A stretch of 64,000 bases of DNA from Prostheceraeus crozeri (Eukaryota; Platyhelminthes; Polycladida; Euryleptidae), in contig CAJQUW010000558.1 in the NCBI GenBank assembly GCA_907163375.1, positions 124,001-188,000 of the forward strand, written 5' to 3'. Position 1 is the first letter of the stretch. Each line of letters begins with the position of its first letter. The position numbers and the translations under genes are program-made. Of this stretch, positions 13,501 to 24,879 are shown in pieces. The notes under the pieces are model-generated. The model made no database searches. It worked only from the letters and a program-made list of their open reading frames with translations, and was not told where the DNA came from.

Positions 13501-16500
13501 GAGAAATTTCTTCAAAAGTCGAATATTGCGTTACAGTAAAGATTTTTTTAACAATGCAGCAACATCCTAGATGACCAAAACATTGTGCAAGGAATATCTT
13601 TATACAGTATACTCGCAGGAAAAGAGGGAGAAAAGTGAGGAAACACTTCCATTATACGTGTAAAACTCTCCGTTTAAGCGGAAGAAATCATTGCATGGAT
13701 TTCATGCCAGTCCATTCTTTGTAGCAGAAATAATTTTACCTTTTGTCCATAATGTCTGTCATCCATGTTCCAAGTGAAAGATTGTCCTGCAGTTTGCTTC
13801 CACTTGTTTATTAAACATTCATGTATTCAGTGATTCAGTGCAGTAAGAAACATCCCGAAGCAGTCTCCGATGAATTTTGATGTTTGAGAAAGATATGTTA
13901 TACACAGTATTCGCATTGTATTTCGTCGTGCATTGTGAATGTGGAAGGGGAGACCTGAAATAAACGTTAATCTTCCTCCAACCAATACAGCGTTGGCTGC
14001 CAGCAAAAACAGCTCTCTCACGACGATGTCTTTTCATGCTGATAGTAGGCCTACAGCAGCGACGCAATTTTCATATAAACCTTACAACAATATATACATC
14101 TAGAGGGCCTGCATCAGAATCATACAAATACATACAAAATCATACAAAGATTTTGACATATCTTAATGAATGAATTTTTACAAATTCATTTACTGATTCA
14201 ATGACTAAAATGCTAAATTAAATGCTTCCTAGTTTTGGCTAGTGACTATTACCATTCCTTCGTTCCATTGCTTTTGATAAGCTGTTATACTGTGTAGGAT
14301 TCATTTGTCATAGTTATAGGCGTGACATAATTTGAACAAAGATTATTTGTCTATACATTCTTCATTATCAGACTAATAATGTTTTTGTTTACCTGTGCTC
14401 ATGAAAGAGAAAGATTTCAATAACTGAATGATCAGAAATCTTAAATTAGAATAACGCCATACCTTCCATTCCATCAAGATTGCAATCACAGACAGTCAGT
14501 AACTTTAAATAGATTCAAAATAATGCTTTTCAACCAGTGAAGCGGTTACTCAGCAATGTCTTAATTGTAGGTCAGTAACTCATAGGATATATTTATCCAA
14601 CATTAGTGCATGGGTGTTATCAATTCAACAGAATGGTAACCATGGATCCATGACCGCATTGTTTTGGATTTCTGATGGCATCGGTAATGGAGAAAAACAC
14701 CTTTCATTAATTTAAGATAAGCTTTGGTGGATGTTTTGTTTTTCTTTTACTTAGTTTTGAGCAAATGGCATTCTTTAGTTATTTTGTAAACTTATTTAGC
14801 AAAATACAAGTTATGCCGTGAATTTTGTGGTGACGGAACAATCAACAAAAGTCTTCATGTATAAAAAAAATAAAAACCATAAAGAAATAGTTTGTATAGG
14901 CTATTCTCGAATAGAACTGCCAGACCATTTTCTAAATGAATTTTGTGCAAATTGTATTTGAGCCAGGGTTGTTAAAAAACATATTTAAAACGTTTTCTCT
15001 GTAAAAGTGTTTTTAGTGTCCTCACATTCGATCATGGAAATTGACAATGCCGTAGAAAGTCCTAGAATGGAAATTGCATGAAAATTATGACACACGCGGG
15101 AGAACTTAGTTAGGGCAAAACGCAATTTTTACGAGCTGGTTTTCATGTTTTCTGTTTGACATTTATTATTATCAAACCAATTTGTGATGTGGATTGTTAC
15201 CCCTTGTCCAAAGATCATGGACACAAAAGCAATTATGAATTTACAAAATACTGCGGCGACAAGATGACAAAGAAGGAAATCCTGTAAGTACGTTCTGTAC
15301 ATTCATCACTTTCAAATATCGCTCCTATAATCTATCAAGAGTATAATCAGACACATATGCAACTTGTAATGTCGATTTACAGAACATGCATGACTCCAGC
15401 TTGAAATCAGAGGCCAAGAAATCTTAGAGTATTCATTAAAGGGTTCCCCTGTTCACTACATTTGAACAATTTTCAAAATCTTTTCATGCTCTCGAATATC
15501 GGCTTCCAAAACATCATCACATTATATCACACACGTCATTTAATTATAAATTGAAAAGTTTCAGCGGCATTTCATTTATCTGAGAAATGATTGTCGGTGA
15601 AGCAGCTTTCAATGTGTTTATTCCAGAAAAGCGCTATGTTTCGTGACCGCTTGAAGAAGACATTGTCCAATAATTAGAAATTTTATCTGTGAATTCTTCA
15701 GATGTTCATGCAAAAAGCATGCCAACCACTTTCAATTATGACGCCGTGGACCAATTTACCAATTTTTAATTCGTATTCCGGCATTGAAAAATTGGAAAAT
15801 AGTTGTTAATGACTGCTACTAATAGACACTGTATATTAACCCATGGAATAGTGGACTATTTCACATGAAACTATGTGAAAATCTCACTTCAAATTCTGTT
15901 CATGAAAATACTGTAATTTGCTGTCAACAACTTCCACAACGAACTTGGCACATAGTTTGACTATGATGCAATGTTTTAGATCGAGTCTGATGTACAAACC
16001 ATGGATTTTTCCATGTACCATGATTGCACATAGGCAAGATATCAGACTTCCATTCCAGTGTACTATTATCTACTTCTAGAAGTAGATATGCATTCGATTG
16101 AAACAATTCAAGCTTATCAATAATGTCGCTAAATAAATATATTCAGCATTTACAATGAAAAATGAATTTATGTTTATCAAATTACGATGAAATGTTTGTC
16201 GAGAAAAAGAATTTATTCGAGTTTAAATGAAATTTGAGAATTGTAGCAATGTTAGCATAATGCTCCGTTAGTTGCCTAAATAAACAGTGTTACTTTACTA
16301 AACAGTCTACTAAACAATAATTGACATTTAATTTCTACATTATCGAGAGATTACAGAAACAGCATACGTTTTGATAATAGACTATAAAGGGCCTTCTGCC
16401 GACATCTCATGAAAGTGATGCATTCAAGAAATAATGGAAATGCTATTCATGAAAAGTAAATGACGAAATAACAAAGTGTGTTATGCTGAAATATATTAAT

Positions 16501-18540
16501 TTAGAACAAGTTCATAAATCCATCGTCATTGTTCTATACAGTAATATTTTGCAGTTCACCTGTTCAGTTGTTTGCAAAAACGCATTTTCCCGCCTGCATT
16601 TCGAGATTCCTGCAGCACAATATTTCCTGCGTCAATTCCTTTGTACTAAATTGACGTTGGAGAGCTGCTGTGCTGCATGAGTGCAGAATAATACTTTGAC
16701 ACTAGATGGTTCCGTCTCAAGACCCATTCTCACCGGCTTCCTCTACCAAGTTCAGGATGAAAGTTGCCTTTGAAAAGTCGAAGGAGATGCTTTTCCAACG
16801 CTATTGGTAAGTGGTCCAGAGTGAGCTTGCTCTCAGTACCAGCAACAAATTTCCGAAAAAGTTTCGTTTGCTCGGGATGATTCTTAACCGGGTGAGGAAT
16901 TCAACATGCCAGGGGAGGAATGACGTTCGAAGGCGAATTTGGGAGGAATGAAGTTCGTTGAATTAGCAAGATTTGCTGATTTATTCCCAGACAAAGAATT
17001 GCGAGAATTGAGTCATAATGCATGTAGACAGGCCACTCAGTGAAATAGGTTTACAAAAGATGCGGTATCAGATTTAGTAACTAAGAAGAGCAATTGACTG
17101 AACATCAGCGTGCGTGTCGATTTGAGATTGAAACTCACGAACTTGACACCTCGCTATCAGGAATTGTATGGCAAACATCAGGCTCAATGCAGTCATCGTC
17201 TTTGGCCATTACATATACTTTTTTGTTGTAATCTTTCTTGGTGAGACTTCCTAAATACATGGACGTAGGCCTACTTACATATTTCCAGATTATTTGCATG
17301 AAAAGTCAGAAGTATTTGAAAACATGTGTTGATACTATCTTTGACTTCCTTTTTAAACTTGAATGGGGACCTACTAGTTTAGATTTAGAGGGAGGTATTA
17401 AGCATGCTTTCAACGTTTATGGAGGAATCTGAGCAAAAATGCCAAGAACCACTGGTAAAGCATTGAAGAAGTTGCATTAAGAATTACTTCTTGAAAAAAC
17501 ATGTTTTTTCAGCGTGTTTTAAATCATACCCACTGTGATTTGAGCGTGGTCTTAAGTCTAAAAAATACATCCCATTCCAATTTTAATTTCCAATATTTTC
17601 GATAGCTTATGTCGTGACAACTGCGTGTGGTTTTATGACAAAGATATGCGATCGATATTTCTGAAGTGAATGGACTACTTTGGGCATCATTTAAAATGGA
17701 ATGATTGTTCTTTCTTGCGATTTGCGACGGTCGGCGACTCATGACGAGATCCTTTGCAAATAAGATAATTTGAAATGCAAGAGCAAGAGAAAGAAGAACC
17801 AATTGCTTAAATCAGGTTCTAATTGCTATTTGGACATTTAATTACAATTGATATTGCGCAGAAATTTTATGTTTTAACTTTTGATACGAAGATGTACATT
17901 TTTCAGCATTATTTTCAGCTAATTGAAGCTTCAGGTACGGTATTCATGTAGCGGTATGAATTTAGGCTTAGTGATAATTTGTTTATATCAATTTTTTGGT
18001 ATCTATCAATATCAGTCAATAACACTGTGAAAAAACAACAAAAATGGCAATCTGGTTTACAGTTGTAAGACATTGGTTTAATGACGAAATTCAGACAATT
18101 CAGTCATTTTAAATGTGTGCTCTTCATTGGGGTTTTTATGACGAATTCTGATCCCTTTGTTGCATAGGCACAAAGATGTAGGGCCGTCCTTCGTTCCATT
18201 GATTCCATCGATTATGTCGTGTGTGGTACGTTCTTCAATCATTTCGTTGTGAGAACTGAAATCCATCTTGTAAATACACTGCATCAGTTTCTTCACTTTT
18301 CATTTGGTTTCGAGAAATGTTGCGGTCGATACGTCTATGCATAATAATAAAATAATTTGTGTTCGCTGAAGTTTCGCTGAAGTTCGCTGTGTTCGCCTTT
18401 TTTGCTCTTCCCACTAATTAGATTCACACAACTTTTTAAAATAGTTAACATGAAATCAAAATAGTCAACATCTATCGTTTGAGCCTATAGGTGTTAGGCT
18501 TAGCAATCCGACACCGGTATAAATGCTCATAGGTTATCCA
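13501..18540. repeat. Diverged, rearranged edge copy 4 of the macrosatellite
   Basis: The copy begins near GAGAAATTTCTTC and follows the other copies closely to ~14,970. It then holds a segment of ~0.93 kb (about 15,050-15,985) absent from copies 1-3, matches again to ~16,370, holds ~0.5 kb of extra DNA (16,400-16,960), matches to ~17,400, and has a third extra block (~17,405-17,965). It lacks about 1.5 kb corresponding to the 2.55-4.0 kb part of the unit, and ends with the unit's tail (18,190-18,520). It lacks the 161-bp inverted-repeat element and the 26-bp palindrome. It may be the array edge or the older single-copy version from which copies 1-3 were amplified. Confidence 0.85.
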
Positions 18541-19600
18541 TATAGACGAGAAAATATTCCAATATTTCAAAATAAGGACTTGGTTTTTTAATTTCTTGAA
18601 TTACGCAACTATTTCATTCAATCTGCTTTGACATTCCTGTTAAAGTGACAGATTCTACTTGCTCACTATCTCAAGAATTCATGTTCAAGAATTCAGTAAT
18701 TCAATCCATCTCCTAGTGCTTGATCTTGTTGGATATTCAGAACATAGTTCAACAGAATTAACTTCACTCAAGATAATGAAGCATAAAATTTCATCCTGAT
18801 TGATCGCAAATGAAAGCTGTGCAATTATCAATAAAGATGGAATTACGAAGTTAAGTAGGCCACTTAAAGACACGAGACCTTCTTGAGTCTCTGTCATGTG
18901 TTGCATTTATAAATAATTGTATTCTATTTATATAAAATTGTATTCTTGCGCCGATTGTGCAGCACGATGGCAGAACGGCGCCGTCTACTTCTGTCTGGCT
19001 GAATCAAAGTGTTTAAATAAATCAAGTGTGGAAACTCCCCATTACTCTAATGTATTTTTAGTGGCGACAAATCCGCCATCTTTTTTCGCCAAGATAATTT
19101 TCAGATATTTACATCATCAGTTTCAAGAAGTCGCTGTGGCTAAAATATTTGGTGACAACTTCATTTTTCTGGTGATTCCTACATAAAATTTACTGCTTTA
19201 TTCATTTTTCACATCAATTTTGATGTTGAACGTGTCATTTCTGAATAATATAGCTTTATAGATGAAACAGTGGAGAAATTGTGTCATTTGGCTCTCAGAT
19301 ATTGTTTATCTACATGTTGAAGATGCATCTAATACAAATATTTCCTGGAATGAGAAGAAAGGAATATTTGCTCACTATTTTAGCAACATTTTTGTGCTCT
19401 AGATGGTTCTTTGATGACGTGTCATCTGCCTGTGAAGATCAACTCCGCGTGGTTGACGCACGTGACTCTTGCGCTGTCCTAAACAGCCCGTCATGCTCTT
19501 ATTTTACTGATATCTGTGTTCATACATTGAGTGCACCAGTTGCAGGCATTCCACCATCTTCATGATAATTGAGCGAGATGTTCCCACATGAATCACTCTA
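18541..19600. other. Single-copy AT-rich DNA after the array
   Basis: No similarity to the array unit. Short ORFs (73-94 codons) are present on both strands but have no recognisable motif or splice context. I see nothing else in this stretch. Confidence 0.5.
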
Positions 19601-19614
19601 CGTTTTCATTGATG

Positions 19615-19622
19615 TGACGTCA
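19615..19622. promoter_or_regulatory. Consensus CRE octamer
   Basis: TGACGTCA is the full palindromic cAMP-response element. It lies 129 bp upstream of an ATG that is followed by a strong splice donor (19751-19760). The octamer is seen; its use as a promoter element is inferred from the spacing. Confidence 0.4.
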
Positions 19623-19750
19623 TGCCTAGTCGCTGTCTGATTGCTTTATTAACTAAGGAAGCAGACAGACAGTCGCTACTGTGACTGTTCACAAGGCGCA
19701 CGATGTTCTAAATTTTGCTGTTCAGTGAATCATTATGATCTGTGTGTGAA

Positions 19751-19760
19751 ATGGCGTCTG
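19751..19760 (+). CDS. Candidate first coding exon (Met-Ala-Ser-Gly), gene unknown
   Basis: ATGGCGTCTG is followed immediately by GTAAGTTGA, a near-consensus 5' splice site, in phase 1. Upstream is a more GC-rich stretch with a CRE at 19615. The pattern (CRE, short 5' UTR, ATG, donor after a few codons) is typical of an animal promoter with first exon. I could not find a convincing downstream exon. An acceptor TTCCAG at ~20,095-20,100 would give only four more codons before a stop. The call rests on the donor and context only. Confidence 0.25.
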
Positions 19761-20425
19761 GTAAGTTGATGTTAATGATAGTTAATTGAATCAACTCAAA
19801 GTTTTGCAACACGAGTATAGTCACTACATCTGATGCAGTTGATATCACCCATCCACGGTTATGCATTTCATTTAGTAAAAGTAAATATAATTTTTAAGTG
19901 GCAACTCAGTGATGGTGACCTACATAGTCCACACAACCTCGTTCATGATGATGCAATCATAAGTCCCCCCCTTAAATCGTATAGAGTGGTTTGTAGTCGT
20001 CTATTAAGTACCTTAATAATCAATTAATTTCTATGCCAAATCGAATCTAGCATTTTAACCATAGAAATGGATCTTCATCTCATGTTTTTGTCTTCCAGAT
20101 GTCAACGGATAACTATGTAATTTTTCACTACTTCATATTTTTGACATAGCTATTCAGTCCCTTCCATTCAATATTTCAATACTATTCTGTTGTCAATTGC
20201 GATATCAAATAAAACTGCTTATAAGAGCTGGCGAAAAAGTAATATCATAGCTGTCGCCACAAATCAACCATTGATTCCATACTTCACTTATATACTTACT
20301 TTGGGCTGAATGCTTTACAACCTCCGAGGAGGCGGTTGCTGTTCAGAGATTCTCAGTAAAGAATACTTCGCTTACATACGATCGATTCTTGTGCACTGTA
20401 CTTCGGTTTTCGTCATTGCACGACA

Positions 20426-20636
20426 ATGTCTATAGAGAAAATCGGAGAATGTGGAGAGAAGAGCTTCGAAGATAGATCTACCACTCAAGACTGCTGTATA
20501 GAAAGCATATGTTCCACTCTAGAAAGTGATGTCCACAGATTCTCATCCACTCCGTGAGTTCTTTTACAAGAAGAAGCCTCCTACTGAGAAACAGCTGCTA
20601 ACTCCGCTTCCGCCTACCAAGACATCAATGCTTTAG
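20426..20636 (+). pseudogene. Coding-like stretch in two frames, unrecognised small protein
   Basis: An ATG at 20426 opens 43 codons (starting MSIEKIGECGEK, ending HRFSSTP) before a TGA. Directly after, shifted by one base, runs EFFYKKKPPTEKQLLTPLPP and a few more residues to a TAG at 20634-20636. Both halves have protein-like composition, and the second has a lysine/proline-rich pattern. The break coincides with CC|GTGAGT, so it could instead be a splice donor, or a one-base frameshift in a decayed gene. I do not recognise the family. Together about 69 residues, so it may be a small regulatory protein, a pseudogene or chance. Confidence 0.3.
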
Positions 20637-20639
20637 AAT

Positions 20640-21500
20640 TCCTTTATCAAAGGAATAATCTTTTGTAAATAACTTTGTGACCGCCTTTATACTCAATCGT
20701 GACTCGTGATCTATTTCATATGAAATGTCAAATGTCGGCGCCTACCGACTACCAGTAGACCATGAATTAAAGATAATTATCGATTATCTGTCAATCGCAA
20801 GACCATCCAGTAATTGTTTGATGATTTCTACACAAGAGCATTGGTGATAATATTATACCTATACGAACTAAATTAGCGCTTCGACAACCTTAGTCACGCT
20901 AGCCTGGAAGTCCTGCTAGTGACTTCGTTCGACAGGAAACAATTCTCAGCTGCGATGATTTTGCCCTGCACCTTGTGTTAGTGACTGCCAAATATGTATA
21001 ATCCAAGTTTGTGTTATCCAAACATAGTCCAGATCGAGATGCAATAGGATTAGATTAGCAAAATAAGAAGAATTCCGATCTCCTGATAAATTGGTGTCAA
21101 GGTGAAATATTGGTATTACTAGCATTTTTCATGAGTAGATACTTATAATACTTATACTTATAGTAGTAATTTATTGTATGCTTTCATCAAGGATTGTGGA
21201 TTGTATGCTTAGTCATTGATGTAGAAAGGGGAAGATAACGCAGTCTCGCGAGAAAATGAAGCCAGCGGTTGACACTGGCGATCGTGTAATAGTGGCAGAA
21301 AGTGAACTGGCGTTAGCTTCCCTAAATCAGACAGTCTCAAATGCGCATCTAAGCATTGTCTATATGTATTTCTGTACTTATCATTGAAGTACATAAGAAA
21401 ATTCCCTTCACTTCGCTATCTTATATAGACCCATAGCAAATGTTATCTGAAACATACACTCGTACATACAGCGGATAGGCTGAAATATTGTTAAAACATC
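20640..21500. other. Intergenic DNA left of the P-type transposon
   Basis: No coding sequence recognised. If the P-type element to the right retains terminal repeats, its left end should lie here. I found only a weak shared TATATAGACC (near 21,422 and, inverted, near 25,163), too short to call a terminal repeat. Confidence 0.4.
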
Positions 21501-21504
21501 ACTG

Positions 21505-23282
21505 TCACAATCCTCGAAAAAGGATTAATTTATTGGAAGTTTGGCGCGAAGGATGGCTCATATTCAAAATACTTCTCTGGAAATACATTTGTCCATATCT
21601 AAGAAGGCGAACACGCACGTAGTAATTCGCAATCTTGCGCATTAACTTTGAAACATGGTCATTTTCAAATCCAAGCTCAAAATCACAAGCATGTGACAAA
21701 AATAGCAATGGAAATGCTTTACTCCTAGGCAAAGATTTCATGACAAGATATTCTATTTTTAAATCAACATACTTTGTAGTTGGCAGTTTTGAGCCATCAT
21801 ACTTTGGCAAAAGCAACGAAAGGCCTTTTCACAGGCTTTTACAACAAGATACACACCAACGGATGGGATTTTCAGGCCTCCAACGTTTTTCTGCAATAAA
21901 AATTTTGCACATGGCAGTACCTGAGGCAAAGGATCTCCCTCCTGATGGAAAAGTGATGCACGACAATCATCACAATCAATCTTCGACTCAAGAGTCCTGG
22001 AAATGAATCCCGATACGTAATATAGAACATTATCACGCCAATCAACATCGTTAAAAACATTGCTGTATGAAAAAAAATTGTAAAGATGATCCGAAAGAGC
22101 ACCACAACTATTTCGAAATTCTTCCGTCTGAGTTATTTTGCTGAGATCATCATTCTGGTTCTTCCTACTACGGCTGAAATTCAAACAGTCAATATCATTT
22201 TCAAAAGAAATGACGTTAGCGTAGGGAGAGGGCTTGAGATAGTTAGTCATCAAAACAGTGCGAATAGCATACATAAAATGTTTGACGGAAGGATTAGTGT
22301 TCCATCCACCGTGTCGGCGAATTTTGCTGAAAAATAACTCCAGATGATCCTGCGATACTTTATAAGTAAGAAAATATTTGTATTCACACTCAGTCAATAG
22401 ATGGTCAGCAAGCCTTTCTACAGAAGAAATGGTGATGAGGAAGCCCGATACGAAACATTTTCGTGGTGTATCACTGATAAACTTTCCGTCAACAGTTTTT
22501 AGCGACTGCAAATACGATCGAGCGACCGAGAAAAAGTTTCTCCAAACCTCTGCATTTTCCAGGCGTAATGGTGCCTTCAAGGCAAAACCAAAAGGGTTTC
22601 TGGAATTGAGGACATCAAACAAATCATTAATTATGCGAATGAACTTCGTAGTCGCTTTACTGCCTGAAAACTGAGGAAGACCAATATCATCTAAAAAGTC
22701 AATAGCATCGGCAACACTTTTGCTCAATGTTTGAGCAGCTAACCTCACTTTCATAATCGCACGTTTATAATGTATGTGCATTTTACTCAATTTGTTGGCT
22801 AATACCAAGGAATCGGTTGTTGCAACTGATGAAGCCGCTCAATGTAAATCCATTTTATGGTCTCGGTCTGCCCAGCTTCATTAGTTCGAGTCAAAATAGC
22901 ATAATCATGCAGCAGATTGCGACCAAGTTTCAAAAGATGGCAAGCATCAACGATCCAATAAACTTTATCACTGTTCACAAAAAATGAGTGATCGGTGGTA
23001 TTGGTCGCCATGTTGGCGCCAAGACATTGTCCAGCTTTGAAATTGGCAGCAAGACCATCAGATACCACATCTTTGACATGAATACCAAATTCGTAAGCTC
23101 TATGGATTGTATCGCGTATAACGGATGCAAGCATTTCACTTTTGACATGATCAGTGAAAAAATATGCCACTGGGATTTTCCATCTCCCTCGGAGACCAAC
23201 AAGTTGCAAAACCAGTGCACTAGTCGCAGTAGTTTCGGGAATCGGCCCACCACCATAATCCTCGCCGCCAATAAACATCCCT
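21505..23282 (-). pseudogene. P-type transposase exon 3: rest of catalytic domain, frameshifted
   Basis: Acceptor CATTACAG at 23283-23290. Visible family marks, in order: LVGLRGRWKIPVAYFF, the second catalytic Asp in VVSDGLAANFKAG, DACHLLKLGRNLLHDY at the start of the inserted GTP-binding-type region, then (next frame) NKLSKMHIHY and the catalytic Glu in DHLELFFSKIRRHGG. A C-terminal region with GGLKIPS and a final basic helix follows. The reading frame shifts once near 22,800 and again near 21,810, so no intact protein is made from this copy. An AATAAA lies inside the end of the last frame (complement of 21528-21533). Confidence 0.85.
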
Positions 23283-23563
23283 CTGTAATGAGGAATTACT
23301 CTAATTAATGCATAATATCTAGTTTAATCATTATGTCCTTGAATAGAGGTATTAACAGCATTTACTTTTTGTATGCCTATATTATGAAATTGATTGACAC
23401 GATCAAATAAGAGTACGGATAGTGCGTATACATGATCAATAATTTAATAAAAAATGCTTATTATAGGAAAAGTAAGATTAAATTCATATATGCTGCGATG
23501 CACTCGATAGATACAATACTTATTTTCGATTATATATTTACAAAAGTTTCATATGCTACTTAC

Positions 23564-24040
23564 CGTGAAGAATCCCACTCACACAATTTCCGTATACTCA
23601 TTTCATCCGCTATGAGAGAACATTCCCGCATTCTTGGGTCACGTTCGATAGCTTTCGACAAATAGTGAAAAACATTTTCCAGTATCCCAGGGCTACAGTC
23701 AACATTTGAAGCCCATGCTCGAATTGTTGATGGGTGTGGTAAGTGAAGAACGGATCTGACCAGTTTGTATGCTTTGGGACTGTAATAATGTAGGGAAATA
23801 GCAAATTTGGCTACGTCATTACAGTAACGATAACCACAGGGATGTCTTTGGGAATTTTCGAATTCATCCTCAAACAATTTCAGGCTTAATCCACTAAATG
23901 ATTCTTGTAGACGAGAGTCAATCAGGTCTTTTTTCTTCAATTCAGCTATGAGGCTTTTAAAAGATGTTATACTTTTCTTTTGATGTCGAATTCTTTGGTC
24001 TTTTGTTTTTATCTTGCGTCTCAATTCGGGACATGAACAG
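23564..24040 (-). CDS. P-type transposase exon 2: coiled coil and first catalytic Asp
   Basis: Acceptor TATGTTTTAG at 24041-24050. The peptide begins CSCPELRRKIKTK, runs through a Lys/Leu-rich coiled coil, then a segment diagnostic of P-element/THAP9 transposases (LHYYSPKAYKLVR, LPHPSTIRAW). It ends with LIADEMSIRK, where the Asp corresponds to the first residue of the family's catalytic triad. The donor TTCACG|GTAAGT is in phase 2 and joins exon 3 cleanly (DSSR-GMFIGG). The exon start needs a phase-2 donor, whereas exon 1 offers phase 1, so either another splice site is used or one base has been lost or gained. Confidence 0.85.
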
Positions 24041-24400
24041 CTAAAACATAAAATATTTTGTTAAGTATTGAGTAGTTGATTATACGCGTCACTGCGAGAT
24101 AATTTGTGTTGTAAACTATTTATCAAAGTTCGCATAACTGTGTCAACATCCTCGATTATTATCATAATTACTATTCATGTAACAAATTTCGAAGGGTCTC
24201 AGGTAATTAATAATAATATGTACAATTCTTGTCCTACAAACTCTAATAATTTATGAAGGCAAGAAAATACCCTATTATTCAACAATTTATGAAGATACGT
24301 AAAGGACATGTAAATTCATAACGTGTACTATTCAACATAATTTATAAGGACGTCTATATTTCACTATTCTGATGAATTGAGTAAATAATTGAACACTTAC

Positions 24401-24836
24401 ATGTTGACTTGGACTGATTGATCTTTTGATGTGGATGTGAAGCTTTCGTCGAAAGAAAGTGGGTCACAATTTCACAGATGTCCCGTTTCATGGGCGATTT
24501 ACGTCGTTTAGGGCGAGAGGAACCATCCATATAAACAGGATAACCGGGAAACAGAGAGGGAACAGCATCCTTTCTAAGCACTCGATGTTTCAAAGGTTCG
24601 ACGACATCTTTCCCATCTCTTCTGTAGATCGTATCACCAGTTTTATAATCCGAGTCTGAGAAATGGACGGAGCAAACGAAACTCAAACCTTTCTTAGGTT
24701 GAAAATTTTTTCGTCGGATCGTGATAGTCCATTGCAGTGTTCTCTCTGGATTTGACAGAGGGAAAGCATGGAAGGATAGATGAGTTCCTTTAGTTGCTCT
24801 ATTCGAGCACAAAGGTACGCAACAACTCTTTACCAT
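24401..24836 (-). CDS. P-type transposase exon 1: THAP zinc-finger domain
   Basis: Starts at MVKSCCVPLCSN, the C-x-x-x-x-C start of a THAP (C2CH) domain. It continues with the conserved Trp (QWTITIRRKNF), the C-x2-H pair (VCSVHF) and the closing AVPSLF box at about residues 85-95, so the domain is complete. The tail is basic. The family uses this domain to bind the transposon's own DNA sites. The exon ends at a good donor (CAACAT|GTAAGTG) in phase 1. A TTATATAA box lies about 40 bp upstream of the ATG. I chose the ATG at 24836 because the domain begins there; a longer reading to 24860 lacks an ATG. Confidence 0.85.
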
Positions 24837-24879
24837 AATCAAAAATCGACTGAGAGACAAGAATGCACTTTGCCATTAT

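Larger units (their letters stand above)
21505..24836 (-). mobile_element. P-superfamily (THAP9-like) DNA transposon, broken
   Basis: The coding span of a P-element-type transposon reads right to left in three exons: a THAP DNA-binding domain (24836-24401), a coiled coil plus the start of the RNase-H-fold catalytic domain (24040-23564) and the rest of the transposase (23282-~21505). All three catalytic acid neighbourhoods known for this family can be seen. The last exon changes frame twice and the exon 1/exon 2 splice phases do not agree, so the copy is probably dead. Terminal inverted repeats and the 8-bp target duplication were not identified; true element ends lie outside the coding span. 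Confidence 0.85.
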
